Made by a program: the position numbers and the translations under genes
Notes under the pieces: generated by a model
The model's input: the letters and a program-made list of their open reading frames with translations, nothing else
What the model was told of the DNA's origin: nothing
Database searches by the model: none
Shown here: in pieces, positions 8,159 through 16,353 of the stretch
Numbering within the stretch: position 1 is the first letter of the stretch
Layout of the letters: each line of letters starts with the position of its first letter
NCBI GenBank assembly: GCA_037447655.1
Contig: JBBHKE010003422.1
Coordinates: 1-16,491, forward strand
DNA: 16,491 nucleotides
Direction: 5' to 3'
DNA from: Zygnema cylindricum
Taxonomy: Eukaryota; Streptophyta; Zygnematophyceae; Zygnematales; Zygnemataceae

Positions 8159-9942
8159 ATGGACTTCGAGGAGATAGAAGAAGTGGGACCAACCCCGGCT
8201 TGGGTATTTAGGGGAGCTGATGCGAAAGTGAAGAGAAATCCAAGACTTCCATCCATTCCAGCTTTGGAGTTTGAGGGAGGGAGAAGGAGCAGCAAAAGGA
8301 TACAGGAAAAACAATCCGCTTATAAGGTAGCTAAGCTATCTCACCCTCATGAGCCTCAATCTTACTCAAATGCAGTGAATATTCCAGAGAAAGAAAGATG
8401 GATTAGAGCCATAAATGATGAGATGGCCTCCATCATGGAAGCAAATACTTGAGAACTAGCAGATTGTCCTCTACACAGAAAACCTATTGGGTGTAAATGG
8501 GTATTCAAACTAAAACTGATCTCAGATAATACCATTGAGAGGTATAAGGCTCGATTGGTAGCGAAGGGGTTCACCCAAAAAGAGGGGATTGACAATGAGG
8601 AGACCTTTGCTCCAGTTGTTTTGTTCCCATCAGTAAGGATTCTCCTTAGTCTGGGAGCAGCGGAAGACATAGAAATTCACCAGATGGATATTAAAACTGT
8701 CTTTCTTAATGGTACGTTAGAGGAAGAGATATTCATGAAGCAACCAGAGGGATTTGTGGAGGAAGGAGAAGAGAGCAAAGTGTGCAGGCTCATCAAGTCC
8801 TTATATGGACTTAAGCAGGCTCCCCGACAGTGGAATTAGAAATTAGATGAGTTTCTCACCGCTCTGGGGTATATCCGGATCAGTATTGACCATTCTATCT
8901 ATATGTTTGAGAATGAGATTGGTGTCATTTTTATTGCAATTTATGTGGATGATCTGTTTGTGCTTAGTAAGTCTTTGGAAAAGATCAATAGGCTAAAGAA
9001 AGATCTTAGAGGCAGATTTGATATGAAGGATTTAAGTGAGGTAAAAAACATTTAAGGGATCCAAATGGAGAGAGATAGGGAAAAAAGGATTATCAGACTT
9101 ACTCAGAAAGAAACAATAGGTTATATGCTTGAGAAACTCCAGATGGAAAAGGCTAACAGTTGTACCACTCCCATGGACTTGAAAAAAATAAGTGATGGAA
9201 GTGTAAAAGGAGGAGTGATGATGTGAGATGATCAAATGAGTCTCAAGGAGAGAGAGTTTATGAAGTCTATCCCTTATTGACAGGTCGTAGGAAGTATGAT
9301 CAATTTTTTGAACTGTATCAAGCCGGACATAACGTCAGCGGTTGGAATAGTCAGTAGGAGTTTTAATGATCTTAGGAAGAGAGACTGGGAGGCAGCTAAG
9401 AGAGTCATGAGATATCTGGTGTGAACCAGAGAGTTATGGTTGCATTTGGGAGGGAGCACATAGACATCATTACTTGGAGTGATGCCAGTTATGGGGACGC
9501 ACGTATGAGAAGATGCACTTCTGGATATGTGTTTTATGTGGGGGAAGGTGCTTGCTGTTGGAGCAGTAAGCAACAAAAAGTGGTTGCTCAATCTACTATG
9601 GACGTTGAGTACATGGCCTCTTGTTCTGCTGAGAAAGAATATATGTGGGTAAATTCCTTATTGCAAGAACTGGGGTATATCAAGGAGGGAGTGCATGAAG
9701 TGTTTTGTGATAATCAAGCTGCCATTGCAATTGGAGCTAATCCAAAACATCATTTCAAAGTTAAGCACATAGACATACGTTTGAGTTTTGTGAGGGAAAA
9801 AGTTAAAAATAAGATTGTGAATCTTTTATATAGATCCAATGAGGAAATGGTGGTTGATATGATGACAAAACCAGTGCCATCTCCTAAATTGAAATATTGC
9901 AGAGAAAAATGTGGACTAAAACTAAAGTTAAAACTAGACTAG
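8159..9942 (+). pseudogene. RT-RNase H remnant of element B
   Basis: RT copies the element RNA and RNase H removes the template. The first open part (8159-8452) holds the RT leader PEKERWIRAINDEM. The RT core follows with IGCKWVFKLK, YKARLVAKGFTQKEGID, the catalytic Asp in HQMDIKTVFLNG (codon 8687), LIKSLYGLKQAPRQW, and IYVDDLFVLSK, with the YVDD catalytic pair at 8942-8953. Later come PMDLKK and VVGSMINFLN. RNase H (open at 9421-9942, entered by a frameshift near 9450) shows TWSDASYGDA, DVEYMAS, FCDNQAAIAI and KHIDIRLSFVREK, then MTKPVP. All key catalytic residues are still present. Stops lie at 8450, 8837, near 9053, 9224, 9278 and 9421. The final stop TAG (9940-9942) abuts the polypurine tract. 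Confidence 0.92.
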
Positions 9943-9955
9943 AAAAAAAGGGGAG
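9943..9955 (+). other. Polypurine tract of element B
   Basis: AAAAAAAGGGGAG lies between the polyprotein stop codon and the LTR start TGTTGAAATTG. It is the RNase H-resistant primer for plus-strand DNA synthesis and fixes the left end of the 3' LTR. There is no spacer between stop codon and tract. Confidence 0.9.
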
Positions 9956-10170
9956 TGTTGAAATTGATTGATTTCTAAAGTATTTTTTAGGTATAAATAA
10001 GTTAGTATAAAAGAAAAAGAAAAGGGCAAACAACTTACCTTCACCTCCTCTCTCTCGCCCCCATACTTGTTTTAGTCACTGAAGGATAGAGAAGGTGGTT
10101 AAGCCATGGCTGCCTTAGTTCTGCAGGCAGGTCTAAAAAGTGACAAATGTCACTCTCAATTAAAAGGTTG

Positions 10171-10247
10171 AGTCCGGCAGGACTAGAACCTCCAACCGGT
10201 AGAGTACGGCGTAGCCGGTAGCTCCAACTAGTTTGTCGTGAAGTCTG
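10171..10247 (-). other. Antisense tRNA-like block, 3' LTR copy
   Basis: This is the same block as at 4825-4901. On the minus strand the B-box part is GGTTCTAGTCC, one base off the 5' copy, and the D-arm part is TAGTTGGAGC. The right flanking repeat is AGTCTG, changed from AGTCCG. Confidence 0.35.
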
Positions 10248-10742
10248 TTAAAAAACATGGGGTGTGATAGGTATTTAAACTGATTCATGATCCTCAAACA
10301 AATTAACTAAAACGTGAACAAAAAAACATAGAACTAGTTAAAGTATTTCAATGCGTATGTCATTTCGCACGAAACAAATGTATCGGACATTTATTTTTAC
10401 GGTCAACATTTAATGTTTGATTTAACCTGACGGCGTATATCACTATCGAGATCGCGGAATGGTCACTTTGACGTTTATGGACGTGGCATGACCTGGCGCC
10501 CCGTGGAGGGATAGCATTTGGTCGTCGGAATTCCAGGGAAAATACGAACGAGTTGAAAAGTGACACGCGTCTGCTCAGTGGTCTTGCCGCACACCAGCCG
10601 TACAGAAAGGACACCCGCCGTAGTACCTTTTTGTGCTTTACAGTCATGTGATTGGTCCATACTTAAGAAGATAGGGGTTGTGAGAGGGATTTAGGACTTA
10701 GGAAAATCTGGTAGATAGTCACCTCTCTCTAAGAGAGCTTTG

Positions 10743-10749
10743 TATAAAA
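10743..10749 (+). promoter_or_regulatory. TATA box of element B 3' LTR
   Basis: TATAAAA occurs in TTTGTATAAAATTGAC, at the same place as in the 5' LTR. In this copy transcription would read out into the flank at 10963 onward. Confidence 0.6.
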
Positions 10750-10962
10750 TTGACATTTTTTGCCGTCTCATAAGTTATGGGTTGGTTGGCTGTTTTCAGT
10801 GATTTTTTTTGCTACAGACTCAGGGGAGTCCAAGCTGCACACGAGTGTATTCAAACTGTCCGTTTGCTTCCTTGGGCAGCATTGGATTTGGCTTGAAGTA
10901 GGTTAGTTAAAAACTATCTAGAGGCTTCCAGTAGTCTGTAGTCCAGAGGACACAGAATTGCA

Positions 10963-11741
10963 CTTTATACAATCTGTCAAAATCCGAAGAGTCAATAATA
11001 AAACCTAGGGTGCCAAATAATTTCAGCATTCCCGAGGGGTGTGGTAAGATTTCCTCCACTGTTAAAGATTCAAGAATATCAGCACCTATGCCAACTGCAG
11101 CATAGGCTGGCATGAAAAATGTTGAATGAGCCGTAGTAGGCATGGGTTGCCGGGCCGAGATAAGAGGTAAGCAAACTTTGCGGTTTGGGAAATTGTTTGG
11201 TCGGTACGAAAATGTTTGATCATGCATATCACCCCCCCCGCCCTACTCGGAAAATGACGTCTTGGCCGACCAAGCACTCATATCACTACACTTTGTGACC
11301 ACGGCGTGAGCGTGTATTTCTGCAAAATCAGATTCGGATTGACACTGAAATTGAAAACAAAGTTGTTCTTTTGTCATACCTAGAACTAGTTATGTGGTTC
11401 ATGCGGAAGTCAACAAAAGAGTGGTAGTGGGTTGTAGTGTATCTGCAGTAAGACCTATTTTCTTTGCAAAATTTGAACCGAGGAAAATGGGTTTTCCCCC
11501 TTTGTCCATGAGAGTTAAAGTTTGGACTACCCCGTTTACTGTGAACACACCTAACTTGTTATCCAATAAATTAATGTGTGGAGTAAGACTGGAAGGCTCT
11601 TCGAGAGTAATTGCTTGAAGAGATGGGGTACTATGATGGTTTTGAAGCGCTTGTAATGCTTGTGGAGATTAAGTTAGATTTGAGGATTTAGCCTCGCTAT
11701 TTGATTCGGGAAGCATAGTGGATAGTATTGCTAACCGTTCT
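10963..11741 (-). pseudogene. Aspartic-protease region of a foreign retroelement
   Basis: On the minus strand a coding frame crosses the whole segment. It starts LQERLAILSTMLPES near 11740, then HHSTPSLQAITLEE, then VNGVVQTLTLMDKGGKPIF and GSNFAKKIGLTADTLQP. This resembles the retroelement aspartic protease segment with V(N/D)G...LVDSGA...LGL, with DSGA changed to DKGG. It continues LVLGMTKEQLCFQF and HAVVTKCSDM, then after a frameshift at a run of C (11230-11237) reads TFSYRPNNFPNRKVCLPLIS, ending at LYK beside the B LTR. In-frame stops occur after LTSA and elsewhere. The lineage is uncertain: it is not the copia type of A, B or D and may be gypsy-like. It is inactive. Both ends are cut exactly at LTR borders. 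Confidence 0.55.
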
Positions 11742-12789
11742 TGTAGAAATTAATGGTCTTTTAAAGTATTTTCTTGGTCTGAATAGAAATAAGAAAGAAG
11801 CCGAGGCAGTCTACCTCTAACTTCTCTCTCCAACTTCTCAAACTTGTCGCATCACTGAGAAATTGGAGAGGGAGCTAGAGCCATGGCTACCTAGGCTATC
11901 CAGAGGTTTACGCGAAAATATATTTTAGTTAGGGATTTTATTTACTAAAAGATATATGCCGGTTACAAGATTTGATCCTGGTACCTACCGGCCGGCAGAC
12001 TGCCGGTAGCCGTTAGCCTTAGCCGTTAAGTCTAGAAGTAGTGTTACGTAATATAGGGTTTTATAATTATTTAAACAATTATACGTAGAATAGTTCATTT
12101 AACTGTAACTGATTACGAGAGACATATATCCAGTAAATGTAAAAGTACGGATTCCGGTACGGATAAGAAACCAATACCGCGCATTTGTTTCTTTAGTAAA
12201 ACGAATACCGCGCATGTATTTATTACGGCTACGATTAAATGTGAATTTAATCAGACGGCCGGAATTTATGCCGAGATCGCGGAAGAGGATTTCGGCGGTT
12301 TATGGTCATCGCCACATCGGATGACACATGGCGGAATGACATTGGATCGCAACATCTCCGAGGATTAAGGGAGCGAATCCGGACATACCACGTGTCGACA
12401 TTTAGGCCATGTCGTACAGTATTCGTACAGAAAGTACACCGGCAGCTGTACTTTTGTGTACGGAGGAGACATCTGATTGGATTTGTACATCAGTAGATAG
12501 AGTCTGTGAGAGAGATAGGACTTAGAAAAACTAGAAGATAGGACCCTCTCTCCCAGAGAGCTTCTGTACAAAAGGTCAACTTTGACCCTCCATAACTTAC
12601 TTCTCAGGGGAGCAAATTCAGAGATTCTTTTTGTTATGGACTCAGGGGAGTCTTGCCTTCACAGGGGTGCTGGTGGTTAGAGTTTTTTTCTGTCAAGGTG
12701 GCAGTTATTTTTGCTGAAACAAAAACGGGTCAGGGTTATCCTAGAGGCTTCTTGGAAGCTGTCCACTCTGAGGACTAATCAGAATTACA
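11742..12789 (+). repeat. LTR C, diverged relative of the B/D LTRs
   Basis: It starts TGTAGAAATTAATGG and ends AATCAGAATTACA. It shares blocks in order with the B LTR: the AAAGTATTTT start, CACTGAG..GGAGAG..GGAG, GCCATGGCTACC, GCCGAGATCGCGGAA, GTACATCAGTAGATAGAG, the CTCTCTCCCAGAGAGC repeat and GGACTCAGGGGAGTC. It is clearly more diverged than B or D. The TATA box is degraded to TACAAAA. No polypurine tract precedes it and no primer site follows it. Its right flank ATCTC equals the left flank of the B 5' LTR. Confidence 0.8.
11961..12033 (-). other. Antisense tRNA-like block in LTR C (degenerate)
   Basis: The B-box part reads GGATCAAATCT on the minus strand (11968-11978), at the same LTR position as in B and D. 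The D-arm part is no longer recognisable, and GC-rich inverted repeats (CCGGCAG..CTGCCGG) fill the middle. Confidence 0.25.
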
Positions 12790-12794
12790 ATCTC
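12790..12794. other. Right target-site duplication ATCTC
   Basis: It is the partner of 4605-4609. The reading frame of element A resumes here without a shift (c-AA CTT CAG AAT...), which confirms this as the insertion site. Confidence 0.75.
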
Positions 12795-13640
12795 AACTTC
12801 AGAATTATCAGGGGGAAAGAGATCTAGTAGTCGCCTGCAAGGAAGCTCTCACTTTGTCTACTCGACAGCCTTAGGGGAGCCTAAGACCATCCGAGGAGGC
12901 CTTCTCAACACCGAAGCAAAAACACTGGAATTATGCCGCAAACGATGAAATGAAGTTGATCGTGGAGTCTCAAACATAGGAGCTTGTAGATCTTCCTCCG
13001 GACCGAAAAGCAATCGGCAGCAAATGGGTATTCAAAGTGAAGTAAAATCCCGATAACACCATTGAACAATATAAGGTTGGGCTTGTGGCAAAGGGGTATA
13101 ATCAAATATAAGGAATTGATTTTGAAGAAACATTTTCTCCAGTTGTAAGATTTCCGACAAACATGAACTTGCTATCCGTAGCTTCCAAAGAAGATATGGA
13201 AATATATTAGATCGATGTGAAAACGGCCTTCTTACATGGAGGCTAGGAAAAACCATTGACTTGCAGCAGCCTGAAATGTATGCAGAGCCAGGAAAAGAGC
13301 ACTTAGTATGCAAATAGTTAAAATCTCTATATGGTATAGAACAACCCCCTGAAGCTTGGCGAATTTTCAACTAGCCTAGGATTTCAAACGATAAGCTCTT
13401 ATCATTCTATTTATGTTCGAAACGGTGAGGATGGGATAGTGTATATAGCAGTGTTTATAGATGATTTACTATTAATTAGCAAATTAATGGCTAAATTAAC
13501 AAAATCAAAGTTGCCTTAAATTTATGGTTCGAGATAAAAAACCTCGGTGAGGCGAAATATATTTTGGGGTATTCAGGTAAAAAGGGATAGAAATAAGAGA
13601 TTAATAAATTTGACTCAAAAAGAGGCTATTGGAAACATGT
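12795..13640 (+). pseudogene. RT remnant of element A
   Basis: The frame enters from the nested-insertion junction with the IN-RT spacer (QLQNYQGERDLVVACKEAL) and continues with PSEEAFSTPKQKHWNYAAND, ELVDLPPDRKAIGSKWVFK, AKGYNQ and GIDFEETFSPVVRF, with the catalytic Asp in IDVKTAFLHG (codon 13214). A frameshift between 13250 and 13310 leads to LQQPEMYAEPGKEHLVCK and LKSLYGIEQPPEAW. The catalytic pair appears as FIDD in VYIAVFIDDLLLISK (13454-13465). Stops interrupt many positions (for example QP*GS, QT*EL, VK*NP, QI*GI, IY*ID). It resembles the B RT closely enough to place both in related copia lineages. It is inactive. Confidence 0.85.
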
Positions 13641-14434
13641 TTGATGAGTATTGAATGCAGGGGGCAAAAAGGTGTGTGACTCCAATGGAGTTTTCACATA
13701 AGTTAGAGGGAGAAGAGACACAATCTGGTGTTATTGTTAGTGAGTATTTAGAGACAAGGGAGGATGATCCTATGACACTAATACCTTACAGACAAATAGT
13801 GGGAAGTTTAATATATTTCATGAATTGTACCCATCCTGATATTGCCGCAGCAACTGATATTGCTGCAACAGTTGGGGTACTTAGCAGAAGTCTAGAAAAT
13901 CCGGGGAAATCTTTCCGTGATGCAGCAAAGAAAGTTTTAAGATATTTGGTAAGAACCAAAGACCTCAAACTAACACTAGGCGAAGGAGAAGTGAAGCTGC
14001 AAACATGAAGTGATGCAGGCTATGGCGACATGCCAAGCCGGGAATCCACCAAGGGATTAGTTCTACAAATTGGGAACGAACTTGCTGCTAGAGCAGCAAA
14101 CTTCAAAAGGTCACGACACAATCGACATTGGAGTCAAAAAACATGGCAGCAAGCTCTGCCCTCAAAGATCTTTTATGGGTAAAATCCATGTTGCAAGAAT
14201 TTAGATACATGCAGGTTGGTCCACAGGTGATCTGGTGTGATAACCAAGCTGCCATTGCCATTGCCTCTAATCAAAGTCACCACTTCAAGAGCAAGTACAT
14301 GGATGTAAGATTACACTTCGTAAGAGAAATGGTGTTTTCCCGGCGATTAAAATGCCATTGCAGATGCAAAATGATTGCTAATATGTATTAAAGCTCTTCC
14401 TCTCTATAAACTGATTGTGGATTTATGCGACTAG
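13641..14434 (+). pseudogene. RT end and RNase H remnant of element A
   Basis: The open stretch 13655-14008 carries the RT-RH connection: TPMEFSHKLEGEE, PYRQIVGSLIYFMNCTHPDI, VGVLSRSLENPGKSFRDAAK and VLRYLVRTKDLKL. RNase H starts at T*SDAGYGDM (Trp codon read as TGA at 14006). A frameshift near 14085 gives ACC*SSKLQKVTTQSTLESK (again Trp to stop), then LLWVKSMLQEF, IWCDNQAAIAIAS and KYMDVRLHFVREM. A last frameshift near 14340 leads to KALPLYKLIVDLCD and a stop at 14432-14434. The D...E...D set is recognisable. No clear polypurine tract follows. Confidence 0.85.
13838..13873 (+). repeat. In-frame 18-bp tandem duplication
   Basis: GATATTGCCGCAGCAACT (13838-13855) is followed directly by GATATTGCTGCAACAGTT (13856-13873). 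It gives DIAAAT-DIAATV where copia proteins normally have a single DIA.AVG before LSR. The copies differ at three sites (CC/CT, GCA/ACA, ACT/GTT region), so the duplication is not recent. Confidence 0.7.
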
Positions 14435-15333
14435 GTGACTAGCTGAGTTGTTGCACTGCGATACTGCCATACTAATCCAATATTGGGATACAGTGGGACT
14501 AGCTAGTTGACTAGCTAATTTTCTGCATTGCTATCTGCCATGCTGCTATATTTGTCTCATGAGAAAACCCTCAGAGAATCTAATCAATCTGTCTGTTGGA
14601 GAATTGTTGCATTGTGTCGTAAACTCTGTTGCCATCTTTGTTTTGGATTGTCTTTTGTGGAAATCGTAGCTCGAGTGGGTGGTCGACACTATCCTCTCTT
14701 ATGGCGGTTTGGACTTTCGCTATTTGAAACTGAAATGAGTCTGGTCGGATCAGTACGGCGGAACTGAGGGGTGAGGGAGAATCATATCGGTCTTCAGGGC
14801 AATTTGGAGAGGTTTACTCGTCTGATTTTTCTCATTGTTGAACTCCGAGATATGTAAGCTTGCTTCACTATTATCACTGATTTCTATCTTAATTTCTATT
14901 CTCTGGCAAGGTGATATTGTTTAATCTAAAAGAGCGGATTTTTATTGTTTCTATATTCTTGCGTGGGAGTTTTTTGGGCACTGTTGTGGTCATCCTTAGT
15001 TTCAGTCCAGAATTCTTGTCGGCCGAATTTGACAACTCGCATTGCCTTTTTTATTATTTAGAGAGTGCTAGTGGGTGTAGCATTTAGTGGGGTTCCAATG
15101 GATTAGCACAGTACTGAAAAAGCAACCTGTCCCCTTAGGTTAAAGGTAATAGGTGCTTAGGGTGGGGTACTTTCATAAAGGGATTTAGCTCATTTGTTAA
15201 AGTTAGTTATGGGAGGAGGAGAAGTTCAAGATAGGGATCTTTCAGGTGTCAGTCCGGAAAAACAAGAGAGGCAAGTAGCACTGGCACAAGAGGAAGAGTC
15301 ACAAGTGCCCAAGGAATTAGTCTCTGTGGCCTC
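14435..15333. other. Unassigned intergenic stretch
   Basis: No domain or LTR copy is recognised in these 900 bases between the end of element A and LTR D. By position it should begin with the polypurine tract and 3' LTR of element A, but I see no match with 1426-2123. An open frame at 15194-15391 (MLKLVMGGGEVQDRDLSG, rich in Glu and Gln) runs into LTR D, so its end is not original. It could be a fragment of a gene exon or of gag, but nothing identifies it. Confidence 0.4.
14436..14543. repeat. Two diverged direct repeats, 72-bp spacing
   Basis: TGACTAGCTGAGTTGTTGCA...CTGCCATA (14436-14471) recurs as TGACTAGCTAATTTTCTGCA...CTGCCATG (14508-14543). Between them is GGGACTAGCTAGTTGACTAGCT, a further partial copy. 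This may belong to the U3 of an unidentified LTR. Confidence 0.45.
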
Positions 15334-15547
15334 GGTTCAAATTATTAGATTTTTATGGTATTTTTTAGGTCTAAATAGTTCAGTACAATAGGAAAAGAAA
15401 AAGGAAGATAGCCTACCTCCACCTCCTCTCTCTACCCACCATACTTGTTGTAGTCACTGAGGGATAGAGAGGGTGGTTGAGCCATGGCTATCCTAGCTCA
15501 GCAAGCTAGACTAAAGAGTGATTTATGTAACTCTCTACATAAGGTTG

Positions 15548-15625
15548 AGTCCGACAAGTCTCGAACCTCTGATTGGCAGAGAGCGGCGGAGCTGTTAGTT
15601 CTATCCACTCTGTCGTAGAAGTCCG
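15548..15625 (-). other. Antisense tRNA-like block, LTR D copy
   Basis: On the minus strand one reads GAGTGGATAGAAC, then GGTTCGAGACT (15557-15567), close to the tRNA B box GGTTCGANNCC. The flanking AGTCCG repeats (15548-15553 and 15620-15625) are both intact, as in the B 5' LTR. Confidence 0.4.
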
Positions 15626-15855
15626 CTATGATATATTAGGTTTGATAATTATTTAAATAGTGTTAAGTCCATGAATTCGATTAACGGAATGACGAACGAA
15701 AAGACATAGAACCAAGTGTTATATGGTGCGAACATTATCTCGCACGAAACAAATGAATCGGACATTTTTTTCGACAGCCGACATTTAATCTCGTTTTTAA
15801 TCCGACTGCGTATATCACTGCCGAGATTGCGGAATGATCACTTTGGCGTTTATGG

Positions 15856-15881
15856 ACGTGGCATGACGTGGCGCCACGTGG
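15856..15881. promoter_or_regulatory. Palindromic double G-box in LTR D
   Basis: ACGTGGCGCCACGT (15866-15879) is a perfect 14-bp palindrome with two ACGT cores, overlapping CCACGTGG (15874-15881). Another ACGTGGC precedes it at 15856-15862. This is a likely bZIP or bHLH binding cluster in U3. Confidence 0.55.
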
Positions 15882-16115
15882 AGGAATAACATTTGGTTGC
15901 AAGAATTACGGGGAACATAAAGACAAGTTAAAAGTGGACACGCGTCCACTCAATAGCCTTGCCGTACACAAGCTGTACAGAAAGTACATCGGCCGTAGTA
16001 CCTTTTTGTACCCTACAGTTGTTGAATTGGTTCGTACATCAGTAGATTGAGGTTGTGAGAGGGGTTTAGGACTTAGAGAATTTGGTAGGTAGTGATCTCT
16101 CTCCCTTTGAGAGTT

Positions 16116-16123
16116 TATATAAA
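16116..16123 (+). promoter_or_regulatory. TATA box of LTR D
   Basis: TATATAAA occurs in GAGAGTTTATATAAACTTGG, aligned with TATAAAA of the B LTRs. Transcript start is expected near 16150. Confidence 0.7.
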
Positions 16124-16339
16124 CTTGGCATTTTTGCCACCTCGTAACTAATCGCATGGTTGGGCGTTTTAAGAGATTCTTTTTCCTAAGAACCTTGTGT
16201 GTCCAAGCTACACAAGGTTGCAGTTAGAATGTCAACTTGTTTGCTTGGGCAGCAGTGGTTGCCATTGAAAGTGGGTTAGTAAACAACTATCTAAAGGCTT
16301 CTTGAATTATGTAGTCCAATGGAGGACAGAGAATCCCAA

Positions 16340-16353
16340 GTTATGGGCCCACC
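16340..16353 (+). other. Primer binding site, half-tRNA type (element D)
   Basis: GTTATGGGCCCACC lies one base after the LTR end CCCA. All 14 bases are complementary to GGTGGGCCCATAAC of plant initiator tRNA-Met (positions 26-39, including the anticodon CAU at 34-36). Outside these bases the match stops. The boundary at position 39 or 40 is where the tRNA would have to be cut to give a primer with a free 3' end. Confidence 0.78.

Larger units (their letters stand above)
4610..10962 (+). mobile_element. Ty1/copia element B, full-length but decayed
   Basis: The element has two LTRs of about 1.0 kb (4610-5617 and 9956-10962), a primer binding site right after the first, a single gag-PR-IN-RT-RH coding region (5622-9942), and a polypurine tract (9943-9955) right before the second. 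All expected copia parts are present. The LTRs differ at roughly one base in ten over their first 290 bases by eye, which points to an old insertion. Its two immediate flanks (ATCTC left, CTTTA right) do not match. The left flank instead matches the one beyond LTR C. LTR C and element D belong to the same broader family. Confidence 0.9.
9956..10962 (+). repeat. 3' LTR of element B
   Basis: It starts TGTTGAAATTG after the polypurine tract and ends GGACACAGAATTGCA, giving TG...CA ends. Its length of 1007 bp matches the 5' LTR. It carries the tRNA-like block (10171-10247), the TATA box (10743-10749) and a damaged G-box. The next bases (CTTTA) do not match the ATCTC left of the 5' LTR, so no simple target duplication exists for B. 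Confidence 0.9.
2124..14434 (+). mobile_element. Ty1/copia element A, split by a nested insertion
   Basis: Gag, protease and integrase remnants occupy 2124-4609, and RT plus RNase H occupy 12795-14434. That these are one element is shown at the junction. Removing 4610-12789 and one copy of ATCTC joins a reading frame ending REIQRS to one starting QLQNYQGERDLV, and the frame continues without a shift into the RT domain. This is the usual spacer between copia integrase and RT. The domain order PR-IN-RT-RH is that of Ty1/copia, not Ty3/gypsy. The element carries many stops and several frameshifts. Neither LTR is securely defined. Confidence 0.8.
15334..16338 (+). repeat. 5' LTR of element D (B family)
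   Basis: It starts GGTTCAAATTATTAG, corresponding to TGTTGAAATTGATTG in B, and ends GGACAGAGAATCCCA. Its length of 1005 bp equals the B LTRs. It shares the whole block order: AAGAAAAAGG, CACCTCCTCTCTCT, GCCATGGCT, the tRNA-like block, CGCACGAAACAAATG, TTTATGGACGTGGCATGAC, GTACATCAGTAGAT, TATATAAA and CTA(A/G)AGGCTTC. A primer site and open gag follow, so this is a 5' LTR. The left flank is GCCTC; the right partner lies outside the window. Confidence 0.88.

Noticed and set aside
10907-11227. 106-codon minus-strand frame as a separate gene
   Set aside because: Its C-terminal third is LTR sequence, and the rest continues the protease-like remnant frame after a frameshift.
11394-11618. 74-codon plus-strand open frame
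   Set aside because: It is the reverse strand of the protease-like remnant, which reads as a recognisable family on the other strand.
12302-12571. Open frames inside LTR C on both strands
   Set aside because: LTR sequence without conserved coding signal. The frames are not kept in the other LTRs.
14528-14767. 79-codon open frame (MLSAMLLYLSHEK)
   Set aside because: No domain recognised, and it begins inside a short direct repeat. Likely chance.
15194-15391. 65-codon open frame as a host gene
   Set aside because: It runs into LTR D and ends there by chance. Only the part before 15334 could be original, and that has no recognisable family.
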